From Candidatus Hydrogenedentes bacterium CG07_land_8_20_14_0_80_42_17 (GTDB lineage Bacteria > UBA8481), in assembly GCA_002780065.1 (NCBI GenBank), contig PEWQ01000019.1, positions 1-10,864 of the forward strand: a DNA stretch of 10,864 nt, given 5' to 3'. Below are positions 1 through 7,743 of this stretch, one piece after another (the stretch's first letter is position 1; each line of letters starts with the position of its first letter). The translations under genes were made by a program, and so were the position numbers. The notes under the pieces are model-generated. The model made no database searches and was not told the DNA's origin. It saw only the letters and a program-made list of their open reading frames with translations.

Positions 1-596
1 GACAATGCTTCTTCATGCTTCTTCTCGCCAAGAAATAACTCTGCTGACTTCGATGCCGCAAGCGCCATCGTTGTCATATCTCTTTTTTCTATTGCCATCT
101 TCATCGAACTGTCCAATAACTGAATCGCAGAATCGGTATATTCCATATCCGCAAGAGCCATTCCAAAGCGCAGAAACGTTACTGCAGGCTCCGAGCCTAA
201 CTCTATTGCTTTATTCATCAATGGCAAAGCTTCATCAGGATGCCTGCTATAAATCAATTTCAATCCGTCTCGCATTGCCATGTTCGATCTTGTCACATTA
301 GAAAATAAATGAATAAAATAAACAAGCATTGCCAAAAATATCGGTGCACCTACTATTATCGCTGTCCATTGCCACGGCTTAATTGCATAGATACCCTCGC
401 GTCTGTATTTCTTGACGCGTTTCAATATTTTGGGATCAGATAAAACTTCTTGTTTAAACTTTAGAACTGCATTCTTAATCCGTTCGGCTTCTTCTGCTTC
501 CTTTGCAGAAATTTCAGCTTCAGTCGGAATAACTGCGTCATGGCCATCATGAACCTGTTGAAGAAGTGACTGAATCGAATCAAGATTATCTGTCAT
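1..596 (-). CDS. Membrane-anchored TPR-repeat protein, C-terminus outside window (partial)
   Basis: An open frame starts at ATG 596 and stays open to the window edge, giving 198 complete codons. A GAAGG ribosome-binding segment lies about 9 nt upstream of the ATG. Residues 1-76 are charged and probably cytoplasmic, with an Ala/Glu-rich helix at about 26-45 and a basic stretch (KRVKKYRRE) at 59-67. Residues 77-98 form one hydrophobic membrane helix. From about 104 on, helical pairs fit tetratricopeptide repeats: a unit near 107-134 with DEALPLMNKAIEL, one near 140-168 with SAIQLLDSSMKMA, and a third starting near 176 that ends in KKHEEAL. The basic residues before the helix suggest an N-in topology with the TPR part outside the cytoplasm. 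The gene lies 21 nt after rlmI and is probably cotranscribed. TPR proteins of this design are usually scaffolds, and no specific function can be given. The length and the C-terminal domains are unknown. Confidence 0.8.
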   Translation of the reverse strand, partial: MTDNLDSIQSLLQQVHDGHDAVIPTEAEISAKEAEEAERIKNAVLKFKQEVLSDPKILKRVKKYRREGIYAIKPWQWTAIIVGAPIFLAMLVYFIHLFSNVTRSNMAMRDGLKLIYSRHPDEALPLMNKAIELGSEPAVTFLRFGMALADMEYTDSAIQLLDSSMKMAIEKRDMTTMALAASKSAELFLGEKKHEEAL

Positions 597-617
597 AATT
601 AGCCTTCTTCGCTTCTA

Positions 618-1796
618 TCATACGGCTCTCAATACTGCGCACTTCAAATAATCCGTTTCCGGAATATTCAGCCTTATTGGATGATCCGGAGCGGCAGACG
701 TCAATTCAAGTAATTGTAAATTTCGTCCTGTATCCTTCATTGCCGATTTCAATGTCTCAATAAAATCTTCCCGCTTCAAATGAAATGAGCACGAAGATGT
801 AAAAAGAATTCCATTTTCTTCAATCAATTTCATCGCTCTCATATTTAATTCTTTGTAGCCTCTCAAAGCTTGCCTCAACTGTTCGCTTCGCGGAACGAAT
901 GCGGGAGGATCGAGCGAAATTAAGTCGAAACGTCTGCCTTCAATTTCAAACCTCTTCAGAGTTTCAAATGCGCTCTCGATAACAGTTTCAATATTCACTC
1001 CATTCATTTCTGCATTTTCTTTCAAAATATCCGTCATGCTTTTCGAAGATTCTATAGCTGTCAATTCCTTTGCTCCACCGGCGGCAGAATAAAGACTGAA
1101 GAGCCCGTTGTATGCGAAAGCATCCAGAACTTTTGCTCCAGTCGCATAAGACGCAAATCTTCGCCGGTTCAATCTCTGATCCAAATACGCTCCGGTCTTG
1201 TGCCCAATCTTCGGATACACGACAAACTTCACGCCATCTGATTCTGTCTCTATTCTGTCCGGAGTTGTTCCATATGCGTCTGAAAGCCTAATTTCCAGTC
1301 CTTCCAGAGAACGCGATGCAGAATCCGAACGCTCATATATTGCAGAGGGTTTGTATACATCCAACAGCGCCTCAACTATTAATTCCCTTTTCAATTCAAG
1401 GCCTAAAGAAAGAATCTGAAATACGATAACCTTGCCGTAAATATCCGCAATGAGTCCCGGCAAAAAATCACCTTCTGAAAAAAATATCCGCCTGGGCTCA
1501 TCTTCAGAAAAGAATTTTGCTCGAGCTATTTTTGCAGAGACAATTCGTTTACGTATCAGATTGATATCCAATATAGCTTCAGGATCTTTCGAAAATATTC
1601 TGACAGCAATCTTTGATTTGGGATTGTAATAACCTATGCCTATGAATCGTCCGTTCCAATCCGCCAATTCTACCGCTGAGCCGGATTCGATTCCTAGAGG
1701 CGCGGCAAATTCATTGCCAAACACCCACGGATGTCCGTCAAGACATCTATGCGTGCCTTTTCTAGCTAATGTAATCAAAGGTATCTTTTTTGTCAT
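618..1796 (-). CDS. rlmI: 23S rRNA (cytosine-C5) methyltransferase RlmI-like, PUA plus SAM domain
   Basis: Class I SAM-dependent methyltransferase of the RlmI/YccW family, which makes m5C in 23S rRNA (m5C1962 in E. coli). Numbered from ATG 1796 it has 392 residues; the E. coli enzyme has 396. The N-terminal PUA domain carries HPWVF at 22-26. The family signatures follow: YLDQR at 204-208, the SAM-binding loop around VLDAFAYNGLFSLYSAAGG (about 223-241), DPPAF at 296-300, RGYKELNMRA, the SCS motif at 335-337 with the catalytic-type Cys, and a C-terminal DHP. An upstream in-frame TTG at 1808 would add MLEK. I prefer the ATG because the PUA domain is already complete and GAG lies just upstream, although the spacing is short. 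A weak promoter-like pair (TTGTAA, 17 nt, TATTCT) ends at 1810 and would give almost no leader. The gene may instead be read from the rodA operon. The related names RlmI and RlmK/L are separated here by the short single-methyltransferase design. Confidence 0.88.
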   Translation of the reverse strand: MTKKIPLITLARKGTHRCLDGHPWVFGNEFAAPLGIESGSAVELADWNGRFIGIGYYNPKSKIAVRIFSKDPEAILDINLIRKRIVSAKIARAKFFSEDEPRRIFFSEGDFLPGLIADIYGKVIVFQILSLGLELKRELIVEALLDVYKPSAIYERSDSASRSLEGLEIRLSDAYGTTPDRIETESDGVKFVVYPKIGHKTGAYLDQRLNRRRFASYATGAKVLDAFAYNGLFSLYSAAGGAKELTAIESSKSMTDILKENAEMNGVNIETVIESAFETLKRFEIEGRRFDLISLDPPAFVPRSEQLRQALRGYKELNMRAMKLIEENGILFTSSCSFHLKREDFIETLKSAMKDTGRNLQLLELTSAAPDHPIRLNIPETDYLKCAVLRAV

Positions 1797-1843
1797 CTTC
1801 TCAAGCAAAAGAATATGACACGATGAAAAATTTTACAATGGTA

Positions 1844-1864
1844 GTTCAGTGTTCAGTGTTCATT
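1844..1864. repeat. Three tandem 7-bp units (GTTCAGT)
   Basis: Two exact copies of GTTCAGT are followed directly by GTTCATT, in the 100-nt gap between rodA and rlmI. It is a short microrepeat with no evident secondary structure. It could be a replication-slippage product, and I see no reason to assign it a function. Confidence 0.6.
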
Positions 1865-1896
1865 CAATAAAAAGTAAATAAGCAAATCTCCGTTCC

Positions 1897-3273
1897 CTAT
1901 ACTAATCTGCTTTCACGCTCCACAGCAAGAACCAGTCCTAGCATAATAAATATCGAGACCATAGCGGTGCCGCCGTATGAGGCTAAAGGCAAGGGAATGC
2001 CCATGATAGGCATAATACCCACAGCCATTCCCATATTAATAATTATGTGAGTAAGCATAATTGTAAAAACTCCCGCAGCTAATATAGAACCGAATCGGTC
2101 GCGGGCATTCGCCGCTATCCAGAGAATTCTTAAACATAAAATCAAAAAGGCTGATATGACTATAACAGTTCCTGCAAATCCAAAAACTTCTCCGATTACG
2201 CTGAATATAAAATCCGTCTGACGTTCAGGAAGAAATCCGAGCGAAGACTGAGTAGCTCCGCGAATTCCTTTGCCTAAGACTCCACCTGAGCCGAACGCAA
2301 TTCTCGACTGAATAATATTATATCCGGACCCTTTCGGATCCAACTGAGGAGCAATGAAAGAGAGTAATCGAGTCTTCTGATAATCCTTCAAATGCTCTGT
2401 CAAAATAAATGAAGAAGAGACTGCGGCTATTGGCAGAACAAAATACAGAAAAACACAAAATGCATTTTTCATTCGAAGAAGACGCATCGTCAAAGCAACT
2501 ACCGCTCCGATTATTCCTAATACCGCAAAAGTTTTGTATGAAAGCGTTGGATCCACAATTACTGCCGGCATACTGCCCTGCTGAACAATCTCGGGATGTT
2601 CAGCCGCTATTCCTAAAAGCAATCTCAGTCCTGAAAGCATCCCTGAAATAACAATCAAGACCATATATCTTGCCGGAAGCCCCGCAATAAACGGCAATGT
2701 AAGAAGCAGAGAAAGGTAAACAATAACCGTTCCCATATCAGGCTGTTTCAAGACAAGCACTGCCGGAATTCCCACTAACACCGCAGTCACAATCAGAGAT
2801 CTCAATCTTTTTTCGCGTCTTTCCTTCTTCGCAAGATACGCCGAAAGCGATATTACCAAAATAGCTTTTACCAATTCTGACGGCTGAAATGTCAATAAAC
2901 CTATCGACAGCCATGCGCGTATATTGCGAACCTTTATTCCGAAGAAGAGCACTGCCAAAAGCAAAATGATTCCGGACAAATAAATCCAAACCCAATTATT
3001 TTTTAAACTGTCAGTCTTCGCAAAAGCAATAAATGTCATTCCTGCCATTCCAAATAGTCCCCATAACAAGTGCTTGGTAAACGGTGTTGAAATATCTTTT
3101 GCAAGTCCGGGATTTATTTCGAAAGCAATCGGATGATAAACAACCGAAAATAATGCTATGAGCGACGCCGACAGAATAAGCAGAGCAGGAATTGCAATCC
3201 ATGGATCAATTACAATTCTAAGCTGACGAAGCAGACCATAAGACGGAGTTTCAGGATTTCGAAATTTCATCAT
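1897..3273 (-). CDS. rodA: Rod-shape SEDS peptidoglycan glycosyltransferase RodA
   Basis: SEDS-family polytopic membrane enzyme that polymerises lipid II into glycan strands for side-wall growth, working with the transpeptidase PBP2 encoded just upstream. It has 458 residues. Conserved segments are VRNIRAWLSIG followed by QPSEL (about 115-134), KQPDMGT (176-182), DYQKTRLLSFIAPQLDPKG then GYNIIQSRIAFGSGG (297-331), LPERQTDFIF with the essential-type Asp at 354, and GIPLPLASYGGT (425-436). Those last motifs favour RodA over FtsW. It is about 70-90 residues longer than E. coli RodA (370). The extra length lies at about 205-285, between the helix after QPDMGT and the DYQ motif, and appears to add two membrane helices with a loop near 223-247. 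The start ATG overlaps the mrdA stop (ATGA), and AGGTGA lies 9 nt upstream, so translation is probably coupled. A second ATG follows immediately and could also serve. Confidence 0.95.
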   Translation of the reverse strand: MMKFRNPETPSYGLLRQLRIVIDPWIAIPALLILSASLIALFSVVYHPIAFEINPGLAKDISTPFTKHLLWGLFGMAGMTFIAFAKTDSLKNNWVWIYLSGIILLLAVLFFGIKVRNIRAWLSIGLLTFQPSELVKAILVISLSAYLAKKERREKRLRSLIVTAVLVGIPAVLVLKQPDMGTVIVYLSLLLTLPFIAGLPARYMVLIVISGMLSGLRLLLGIAAEHPEIVQQGSMPAVIVDPTLSYKTFAVLGIIGAVVALTMRLLRMKNAFCVFLYFVLPIAAVSSSFILTEHLKDYQKTRLLSFIAPQLDPKGSGYNIIQSRIAFGSGGVLGKGIRGATQSSLGFLPERQTDFIFSVIGEVFGFAGTVIVISAFLILCLRILWIAANARDRFGSILAAGVFTIMLTHIIINMGMAVGIMPIMGIPLPLASYGGTAMVSIFIMLGLVLAVERESRLV

Positions 3274-5078
3274 TTGCCGACGTCACCTATTTCCTTTTGA
3301 GCGGCATTAATCCAACCTTCACGTTCGGCATATCTCTGAAGCACATATTGAGCAATCGGAGCCGCAACAGTTCCGCCATGCTGTCCCGCATGGTCGACAA
3401 TAACAGAGATCGCTATTCTCGGATTCGAAAGCGGAGCCGCGCAAATAAACCAAGCATCATCCATATTTTGTGGATTTTGTGCCGTGCCGGTTTTGCCTCC
3501 AACATCCAAGCCCTTGACCCTTCCTCTTCTTCCGGTTCCAACTTCTATAACTCTCCGCATTGCTCCTCGAATAAATTCTATTGTCCGGCTGTCGAGTTTT
3601 AAATTTTCACGAACGCGTTCTTTGAATCGAAATATTATTTCATTATTCGGAGATTCTATTTTATTTATAACTCCGGGAAACATTCCTATTCCTCCGCTTG
3701 ACGCTCCAGCCGCAACCTGCGCCATCTGAGCAGGAGAAACTTGAACGTAGCCTTGGCCTATCGCAGTATTGCGAACGTCACCTGTGCCCCAATGTTCGCC
3801 GTCAGGTCCTTTAACATGAGCGTGCTCCCACTCAGGTGTCGGCACTACTCCGTGAGCTTCCGGGCCAATTCCGAAACCTGGATATTGATCGAGTCCGAAC
3901 GCTTGCGCTACAAAATGAATAGGCTCGATCCAAACCCGTTCACCGGCTTGGTAAAAATATACGTTGCATGAATGTTGATATGCTGACGCAAGATCCAGAG
4001 TGCCATGCCCGCCTTTTTTCCAACACTTCATTCCTTTGTAACTCCCACTGCAATTAAAACGAGTTGACGGTTTCAATAGACCTGTCTTCAATCCTGCGAT
4101 CATGGTAATTGTTTTGAAAGTTGAACCTGGCGAATAAGTCGCCATCAACGCCCGATTAAAAAGAGGAAGGTCGATATCCACGAAATAACTCATTCGTTCC
4201 TGAATCCGTTCTTTGTCCACAAACGCATTCGGATCGTAAGCAGGCGAAGAGTAGAGAGCCAGAACCTTGCCCGTTTGAGGATCAACCGCAACCAATGCAC
4301 CCTTTTGCCCTTTAAATGCCTCGTGCGCCCAAACCTGCAAATCAGCATCTATAGTCAAAACAACTTTATCTCCGGCACGCGGCTCGAATTTTGAAAGCAC
4401 CCGCGTTGTCTGCCCCAACGCATCTACTTCCGCATTCTCGCCTCCTTTTACTCCGGCAAGTAATCCCTCCAAAGAAAGTTCGAGTCCTGCTCTGCCAATC
4501 CAATCTCCGGCAATAAGTGTATCCGAATTGTCTACCTCTTCTTGAGTCACTTCTCCAATATATCCCATCAGATGCGCAGTTGCAGGCCCGAATGGATAAT
4601 ACCTTATCGTTCTATTATCTATTCCGACACCGTTGAGATTAATTAAATTTTCCTCGACGGCAGCTAATATATTTCTCGATATATCTGAAATAAGAATTAC
4701 CGGTGTAAATGGTCTTTTTCTCGAATCGAGCATCTTTAAAAAAAGTTCGCCGGCAGAAGCTCCGGTCAATTTAGAAAGCCTCTCAGCAATCGCTTCGTAT
4801 TCTTCTCTCGGCACTCCTCTGGAAGTAAATATCAAATCGAACGATGCCCTGTTGGTCGCAAGCGCTTTTCCTCTGCAATCAAGAATCACTCCGCGAACAG
4901 GTCTCAATATTCTATTCTGTTCTGAATTGGATTCTGCGGCGTTTCTATAGTATCCGCCTTCTATCAACTGCAAATAGGCTGAACGTCCAATTAGCACAAT
5001 AAGAAGAACTACCGCAACCACTGCCAGCAATCCAATGCGTTTTACATCAATTTCATTTGAAGATTCATTTATAAACAT
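3270..5078 (-). CDS. mrdA: Penicillin-binding protein 2, elongation-specific D,D-transpeptidase
   Basis: Class B (monofunctional) PBP that cross-links peptidoglycan in the Rod complex, acting in the periplasm with RodA. It has 602 residues, near the family norm of about 630. Order of parts: short cytoplasmic tail, one membrane helix at 15-36, the N-terminal PBP dimerisation domain from about 55 (RPVRGVILDCRG) to about 225, and a transpeptidase domain from about 235 onward. All three active-site motifs are intact: S319-T-F-K322 (preceded by YSPG), S370-C-N372, and K529-T-G531 in GGKTGTAQ. GDVRNTAIGQGYVQVSPAQMA at 433-453 and HGGTVAAP near 567 are also typical. It lies 37 nt after mreD, with a modest AAGAG segment before its ATG, and overlaps rodA by 4 nt. 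The motifs and its place between mreD and rodA set it apart from the divisome PBP3/FtsI. Confidence 0.96.
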   Translation of the reverse strand: MFINESSNEIDVKRIGLLAVVAVVLLIVLIGRSAYLQLIEGGYYRNAAESNSEQNRILRPVRGVILDCRGKALATNRASFDLIFTSRGVPREEYEAIAERLSKLTGASAGELFLKMLDSRKRPFTPVILISDISRNILAAVEENLINLNGVGIDNRTIRYYPFGPATAHLMGYIGEVTQEEVDNSDTLIAGDWIGRAGLELSLEGLLAGVKGGENAEVDALGQTTRVLSKFEPRAGDKVVLTIDADLQVWAHEAFKGQKGALVAVDPQTGKVLALYSSPAYDPNAFVDKERIQERMSYFVDIDLPLFNRALMATYSPGSTFKTITMIAGLKTGLLKPSTRFNCSGSYKGMKCWKKGGHGTLDLASAYQHSCNVYFYQAGERVWIEPIHFVAQAFGLDQYPGFGIGPEAHGVVPTPEWEHAHVKGPDGEHWGTGDVRNTAIGQGYVQVSPAQMAQVAAGASSGGIGMFPGVINKIESPNNEIIFRFKERVRENLKLDSRTIEFIRGAMRRVIEVGTGRRGRVKGLDVGGKTGTAQNPQNMDDAWFICAAPLSNPRIAISVIVDHAGQHGGTVAAPIAQYVLQRYAEREGWINAAQKEIGDVGK

Positions 5079-5115
5079 TATTCACTCTTAGAGCATACAC
5101 GATGCCCGTATACTA

Positions 5116-5622
5116 TCAGTTATGCCCGCTCCGAACCGCAAAGGAAGAGACGATTGGAGTCAACAGCACCGCACATGCGGCATTTGCGATGAGAAACGTG
5201 AATGCTGATCTGTATCCAATGACCGGAGCATTACCTGCAATAGATGTGAATAAACGTGTAAGCGGAATATGAATAAGAAGGAGCGGAGAAACCGCCGCTA
5301 TTTTCAGAATGCGATTCCACTCAGGCAAAAATCTTGCAGATTTTCCGACCACAAATCCGATTACGGCAAAAGAGCCCATGTTAACTCCGATAGCGCCTGT
5401 TCCAATTAAATCAAAAAGTATTCCGGCTATCATTCCGGAAGCAACTCCGAAAAGCGGCCCGTTCAATGAAGCTACTACACAAATTACAACCAAAGTAAAA
5501 GAAGGAGGAATTGAGATGAAATTTGCAAAGATGGGCTCAAAGATCATAGATGCAAGAAGAGCAAATACCATAAGTATTGCTACTCTTATCCATGACAGCG
5601 GAAGAATCTCTTCGACTCTCAC
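5116..5622 (-). CDS. mreD: Rod shape-determining membrane protein MreD
   Basis: Small integral membrane protein of the elongation complex. It has 168 residues when started at GTG 5622; E. coli MreD has 162. Hydrophobic segments lie at about 13-31, 40-57, 59-75, 77-95, 106-121 and 137-160, giving five or six helices. The Gly-rich stretch GVASGMIAGILFDLIG at 59-74 is the usual MreD signature. The frame extends upstream to a TTG at 5646, which would add eight residues inside mreC. GTG 5622 is the better start because it overlaps the mreC stop as GTGA and sits 9 nt behind a strong AAAGGAG site (about 5632-5638), a typical arrangement for coupled translation. The assignment rests on size, hydrophobicity, the signature and gene order, since MreD sequences are poorly conserved. 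Confidence 0.92.
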   Translation of the reverse strand: MRVEEILPLSWIRVAILMVFALLASMIFEPIFANFISIPPSFTLVVICVVASLNGPLFGVASGMIAGILFDLIGTGAIGVNMGSFAVIGFVVGKSARFLPEWNRILKIAAVSPLLLIHIPLTRLFTSIAGNAPVIGYRSAFTFLIANAACAVLLTPIVSSFAVRSGHN

Positions 5623-6452
5623 TTTCGTTTCTCCTTTACAACCCAAACAAATCTAATCATGTCTTCCGAAGTCATAGGCTCAACGGATATATCGTGGAAG
5701 AGCGCGCTTCTCGTTCCAATCGCTTTAATTCTCCCTATCAGAAAGCCGCCCGGAAACAGCCTGCCCTCCTCCGAAGTAAATATTTCATCACCAACGTTTA
5801 CAGTTTCTTCACGCGGAACATAATTCAATCTGCCGCTCCGATTATCCGTAGAGCCGGAAAAGACATATCCACCACGGCCATTCAAACTCGCCGAAATCTT
5901 TGTGGTCGGATCAAGAATCGTCTGCACCTTGGAAAGATTAATCGATGTTTCCACAACTTTTCCGATAACAGAAGTCTTTCCGTTCTCTGCTCCGAGAACT
6001 ATCGCACCTTTCTTGATTCCATCATGACTTCCTACATCCAAAAAAAGTATGTGTCTATCCGCACTCAGCATTCTGCCTGAAACAGTTGCAACTATGCCTT
6101 CAAACGGTAATTCAAGATGAATAGAATTCAATCCGCGCAGTTCGTTGTTCTCGCGTTTCAAAGCTTCAATCTCTTCTTTCGCAACTGAAAGTTCCAGTTG
6201 AGTTTCTGCAGACACGCGGCCTAAAGGCTCATCTTCTCCGCCCACGGAATTCATAAGAGCAGTTCTGATTCCATCCACAACAGCTATCGCCGGCGCGAAC
6301 GGAGTCAGCAGCCATGTTCGATAAGAAGAAGTGACCGGAAGTCTGTGAAGCAAAGAGCCTATTACTGCAATAACGATTGCAACTATAAGAAGCGAACGTG
6401 CTCTTCTGTCAGCATCTTCTCTAAAGCCGATATCAAGCGGTCTTATATTCAT
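5619..6452 (-). CDS. mreC: Rod shape-determining protein MreC
   Basis: Bitopic membrane protein that links cytoplasmic MreB to periplasmic PBP2 and activates the RodA-PBP2 synthase. It has 277 residues. A cytoplasmic tail is followed by a membrane helix at about 18-37, a coiled coil at about 78-110 (ETQLELSVAKEEIEALKREN) that supports dimerisation, and two beta domains. Typical MreC elements are GIVATVSGR (119-127), LDVGSHDGIKKGAIVL (138-153), GKVVETSINLSKVQTILDP (164-182) and GDEIFTSEEGRLFPGGFLIGRI (221-242). The ATG lies 8 nt after the mreB stop, with GAGAA just upstream inside the end of mreB. The gene ends in a 4-nt overlap with mreD. Length and domain order are normal. Confidence 0.95.
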   Translation of the reverse strand: MNIRPLDIGFREDADRRARSLLIVAIVIAVIGSLLHRLPVTSSYRTWLLTPFAPAIAVVDGIRTALMNSVGGEDEPLGRVSAETQLELSVAKEEIEALKRENNELRGLNSIHLELPFEGIVATVSGRMLSADRHILFLDVGSHDGIKKGAIVLGAENGKTSVIGKVVETSINLSKVQTILDPTTKISASLNGRGGYVFSGSTDNRSGRLNYVPREETVNVGDEIFTSEEGRLFPGGFLIGRIKAIGTRSALFHDISVEPMTSEDMIRFVWVVKEKRK

Positions 6453-6460
6453 TCAAATTC

Positions 6461-7489
6461 TCAGACTGCCTTTCGAAGGCTTCCTTTAATCTCAAGTAAA
6501 TATTTTCCTGTTCCAAGCGCAACAACAGAAAGAGGATCCTCGGCGATTGTAATCGGAAGTCCTGTCTCGTCGTGCAGTAATTGCTGAAGTCCGCGAATAA
6601 GCGCTCCTCCTCCGGCAACTACTATTCCTTTCTGCATTATGTCTCCCGCAAGTTCCGGCGGCGTATTTTCTAGTGTCTGCCGAATTGAATCAACAATCGC
6701 AGATACCGGTTCCATCATAGCTTCTCGAATTTCACCGGCTGTCACCGTCACAGTCATAGGCATTCCGGAATAATCTCGGCCGCGCACCTCTTTGGTCACG
6801 AGATCGTCCTGAGAAGGATACACGTTTCCAATCTCAATCTTAATCTCTTCAGCAGTTCGATCTCCAATCTGAAGGTTATGGACGCGGCGCATATAATTCA
6901 TGATCGCCTCGTCGATTTTATCGCCTGCAACTCTCAAAGAACGCGCTACCACTATATCGCCAAGAGATATTACCGCGACTTCAGATGTGCCTCCGCCAAT
7001 AGTTACAATCATATTTCCAACAGGCTCTTCAATCGACATATCGCATCCGATTGCCGCGGCAATGCATTCCTCGATCAGCCAAACTTGAGATGCTCCCGCC
7101 TGCAGAGCCGATTCGCGCACTGCTCGCTTCTCGACCTCGGTTATGCCTGAGGGAACACCGATAACTATTCGAGGCGCAACAAGAGTTCGCCGATTGTGAA
7201 CCTTCTGGATAAAATAACGAATCATCTTCTCAGCAACTGCAAAATCCGAAATCACTCCATCGCGCATCGGTCGAATGGCTCTAATAGCTGCGGGAGTGCG
7301 TCCCACCATTAGTTTGGCTTCAGCCCCCACAGCAAGAATTTCGTTGTCCTTCAACGCAACAACCGACGGTTCTCTCAAAACTATTCCTCTTCCTTCAACG
7401 TAAACCAGAGTATTAGCCGTTCCGAGATCAATACCCATATCGTTCGAAAAATGTCTCCACAACGTTTGCACCTTGTTTAATACCGTCAT
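6461..7489 (-). CDS. mreB: Actin-like cell-shape protein MreB
   Basis: Actin-family ATPase whose membrane-bound filaments organise side-wall synthesis. It has 342 residues from ATG 7489. Phosphate-1 motif [12 protein letters not shown] (19-30) is intact, as are VPSGIT (112-117), the [15 protein letters not shown] segment and the C-terminal adenosine motif [11 protein letters not shown]. The N-terminus [14 protein letters not shown] could be an amphipathic membrane-binding helix. Two conserved sites differ: the phosphate-2 motif usually VDIGGGTTE reads VTIGGGTSE (Thr163 for Asp, codon ACT at 7003-7001), and the usual IEEPMAAAIG reads [10 protein letters not shown] (Cys142 for Pro). An upstream in-frame ATG at 7504 would add five residues. 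I prefer 7489 because GGAGG lies 8 nt before it and overlaps the upstream ATG, and because the divergent gene has the same ATGGAGGC segment serving as a ribosome-binding site. It is the first gene of the mre-mrd operon. Confidence 0.96.
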   Translation of the reverse strand: MTVLNKVQTLWRHFSNDMGIDLGTANTLVYVEGRGIVLREPSVVALKDNEILAVGAEAKLMVGRTPAAIRAIRPMRDGVISDFAVAEKMIRYFIQKVHNRRTLVAPRIVIGVPSGITEVEKRAVRESALQAGASQVWLIEECIAAAIGCDMSIEEPVGNMIVTIGGGTSEVAVISLGDIVVARSLRVAGDKIDEAIMNYMRRVHNLQIGDRTAEEIKIEIGNVYPSQDDLVTKEVRGRDYSGMPMTVTVTAGEIREAMMEPVSAIVDSIRQTLENTPPELAGDIMQKGIVVAGGGALIRGLQQLLHDETGLPITIAEDPLSVVALGTGKYLLEIKGSLRKAV

Positions 7490-7743
7490 TGTTATTGCCT
7501 CCATTTAAAGCCCTTTTTTTCGGGAATAGATTTCTTTACTATTTTCGGCGTATTCACTAATTCGCTTGAAAGATTTCAACTAAATATTTTTTTAAATTCC
7601 TGTTAACTTTTCGAAAATATCTATGCAAAGTTAACAATAAGTTGCATTCACTGCTCAACACATTTTCGTTTTCTATGAAAAGACCTTTATTTTTTTGCAA
7701 ACTTTAGTTATATTATAGTCCGCATTAAAAATGGAGGCTTCAA
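7490..7743. promoter_or_regulatory. Divergent intergenic region between mreB and a hydrolase gene
   Basis: This 254-nt AT-rich stretch without a gene must hold the promoters for the mre-mrd operon (leftward) and the hydrolase gene (rightward). On the plus strand an AT-rich cluster at 7709-7719 (TATATTATAGT) is a plausible -10 about 25-30 nt before the start codon, but no good -35 stands at the right distance (best: TTTATT at 7686-7691). On the minus strand I could not choose a convincing promoter. The region also holds an inverted GTTAAC repeat (7601-7636), a small palindrome TTGAAA-GA-TTTCAA (7566-7579) and mirrored ribosome-binding segments at both ends. No small gene was seen. Confidence 0.6.
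7601..7636. repeat. Perfect 10-bp inverted repeat, operator-like
   Basis: TGTTAACTTT (7601-7610) and AAAGTTAACA (7627-7636) are exact reverse complements separated by 16 nt. Each arm contains the palindrome GTTAAC, and the two GTTAAC centres are 28 bp apart, close to three helical turns. The 16-nt AT-rich loop and the lack of a U-tract argue against a terminator. Its place between two divergent genes fits a regulator-binding site, but no regulator gene is in the window. Confidence 0.55.

Noticed and set aside
5-301. 98-residue open frame on the plus strand at the left edge
   Set aside because: It is antisense to the TPR protein, whose helix, membrane segment and TPR periodicity are coherent, while this frame gives a low-complexity Ser/Leu-rich sequence.
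2738-2995. 85-residue minus-strand frame inside rodA
   Set aside because: It is an alternative frame of a strongly conserved gene and has no ribosome-binding site or similarity.
5577-6080. 167-residue open frame on the plus strand
   Set aside because: It lies antisense to mreC and the start of mreD, both clearly identified, and its translation is basic with no recognisable motif or ribosome-binding site.
7507-7524. Short CCC/GGG pairing around a T-run upstream of mreB
   Set aside because: The stem is only 3-4 bp and lies in the mreB leader, which is too weak for a terminator or attenuator call.
7695-7719. Sigma70 promoter TTGCAA with TATTAT or TATAGT
   Set aside because: The spacers would be 10 or 13 nt, too short. 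The AT-rich -10 may be real, but this -35 pairing is not convincing.
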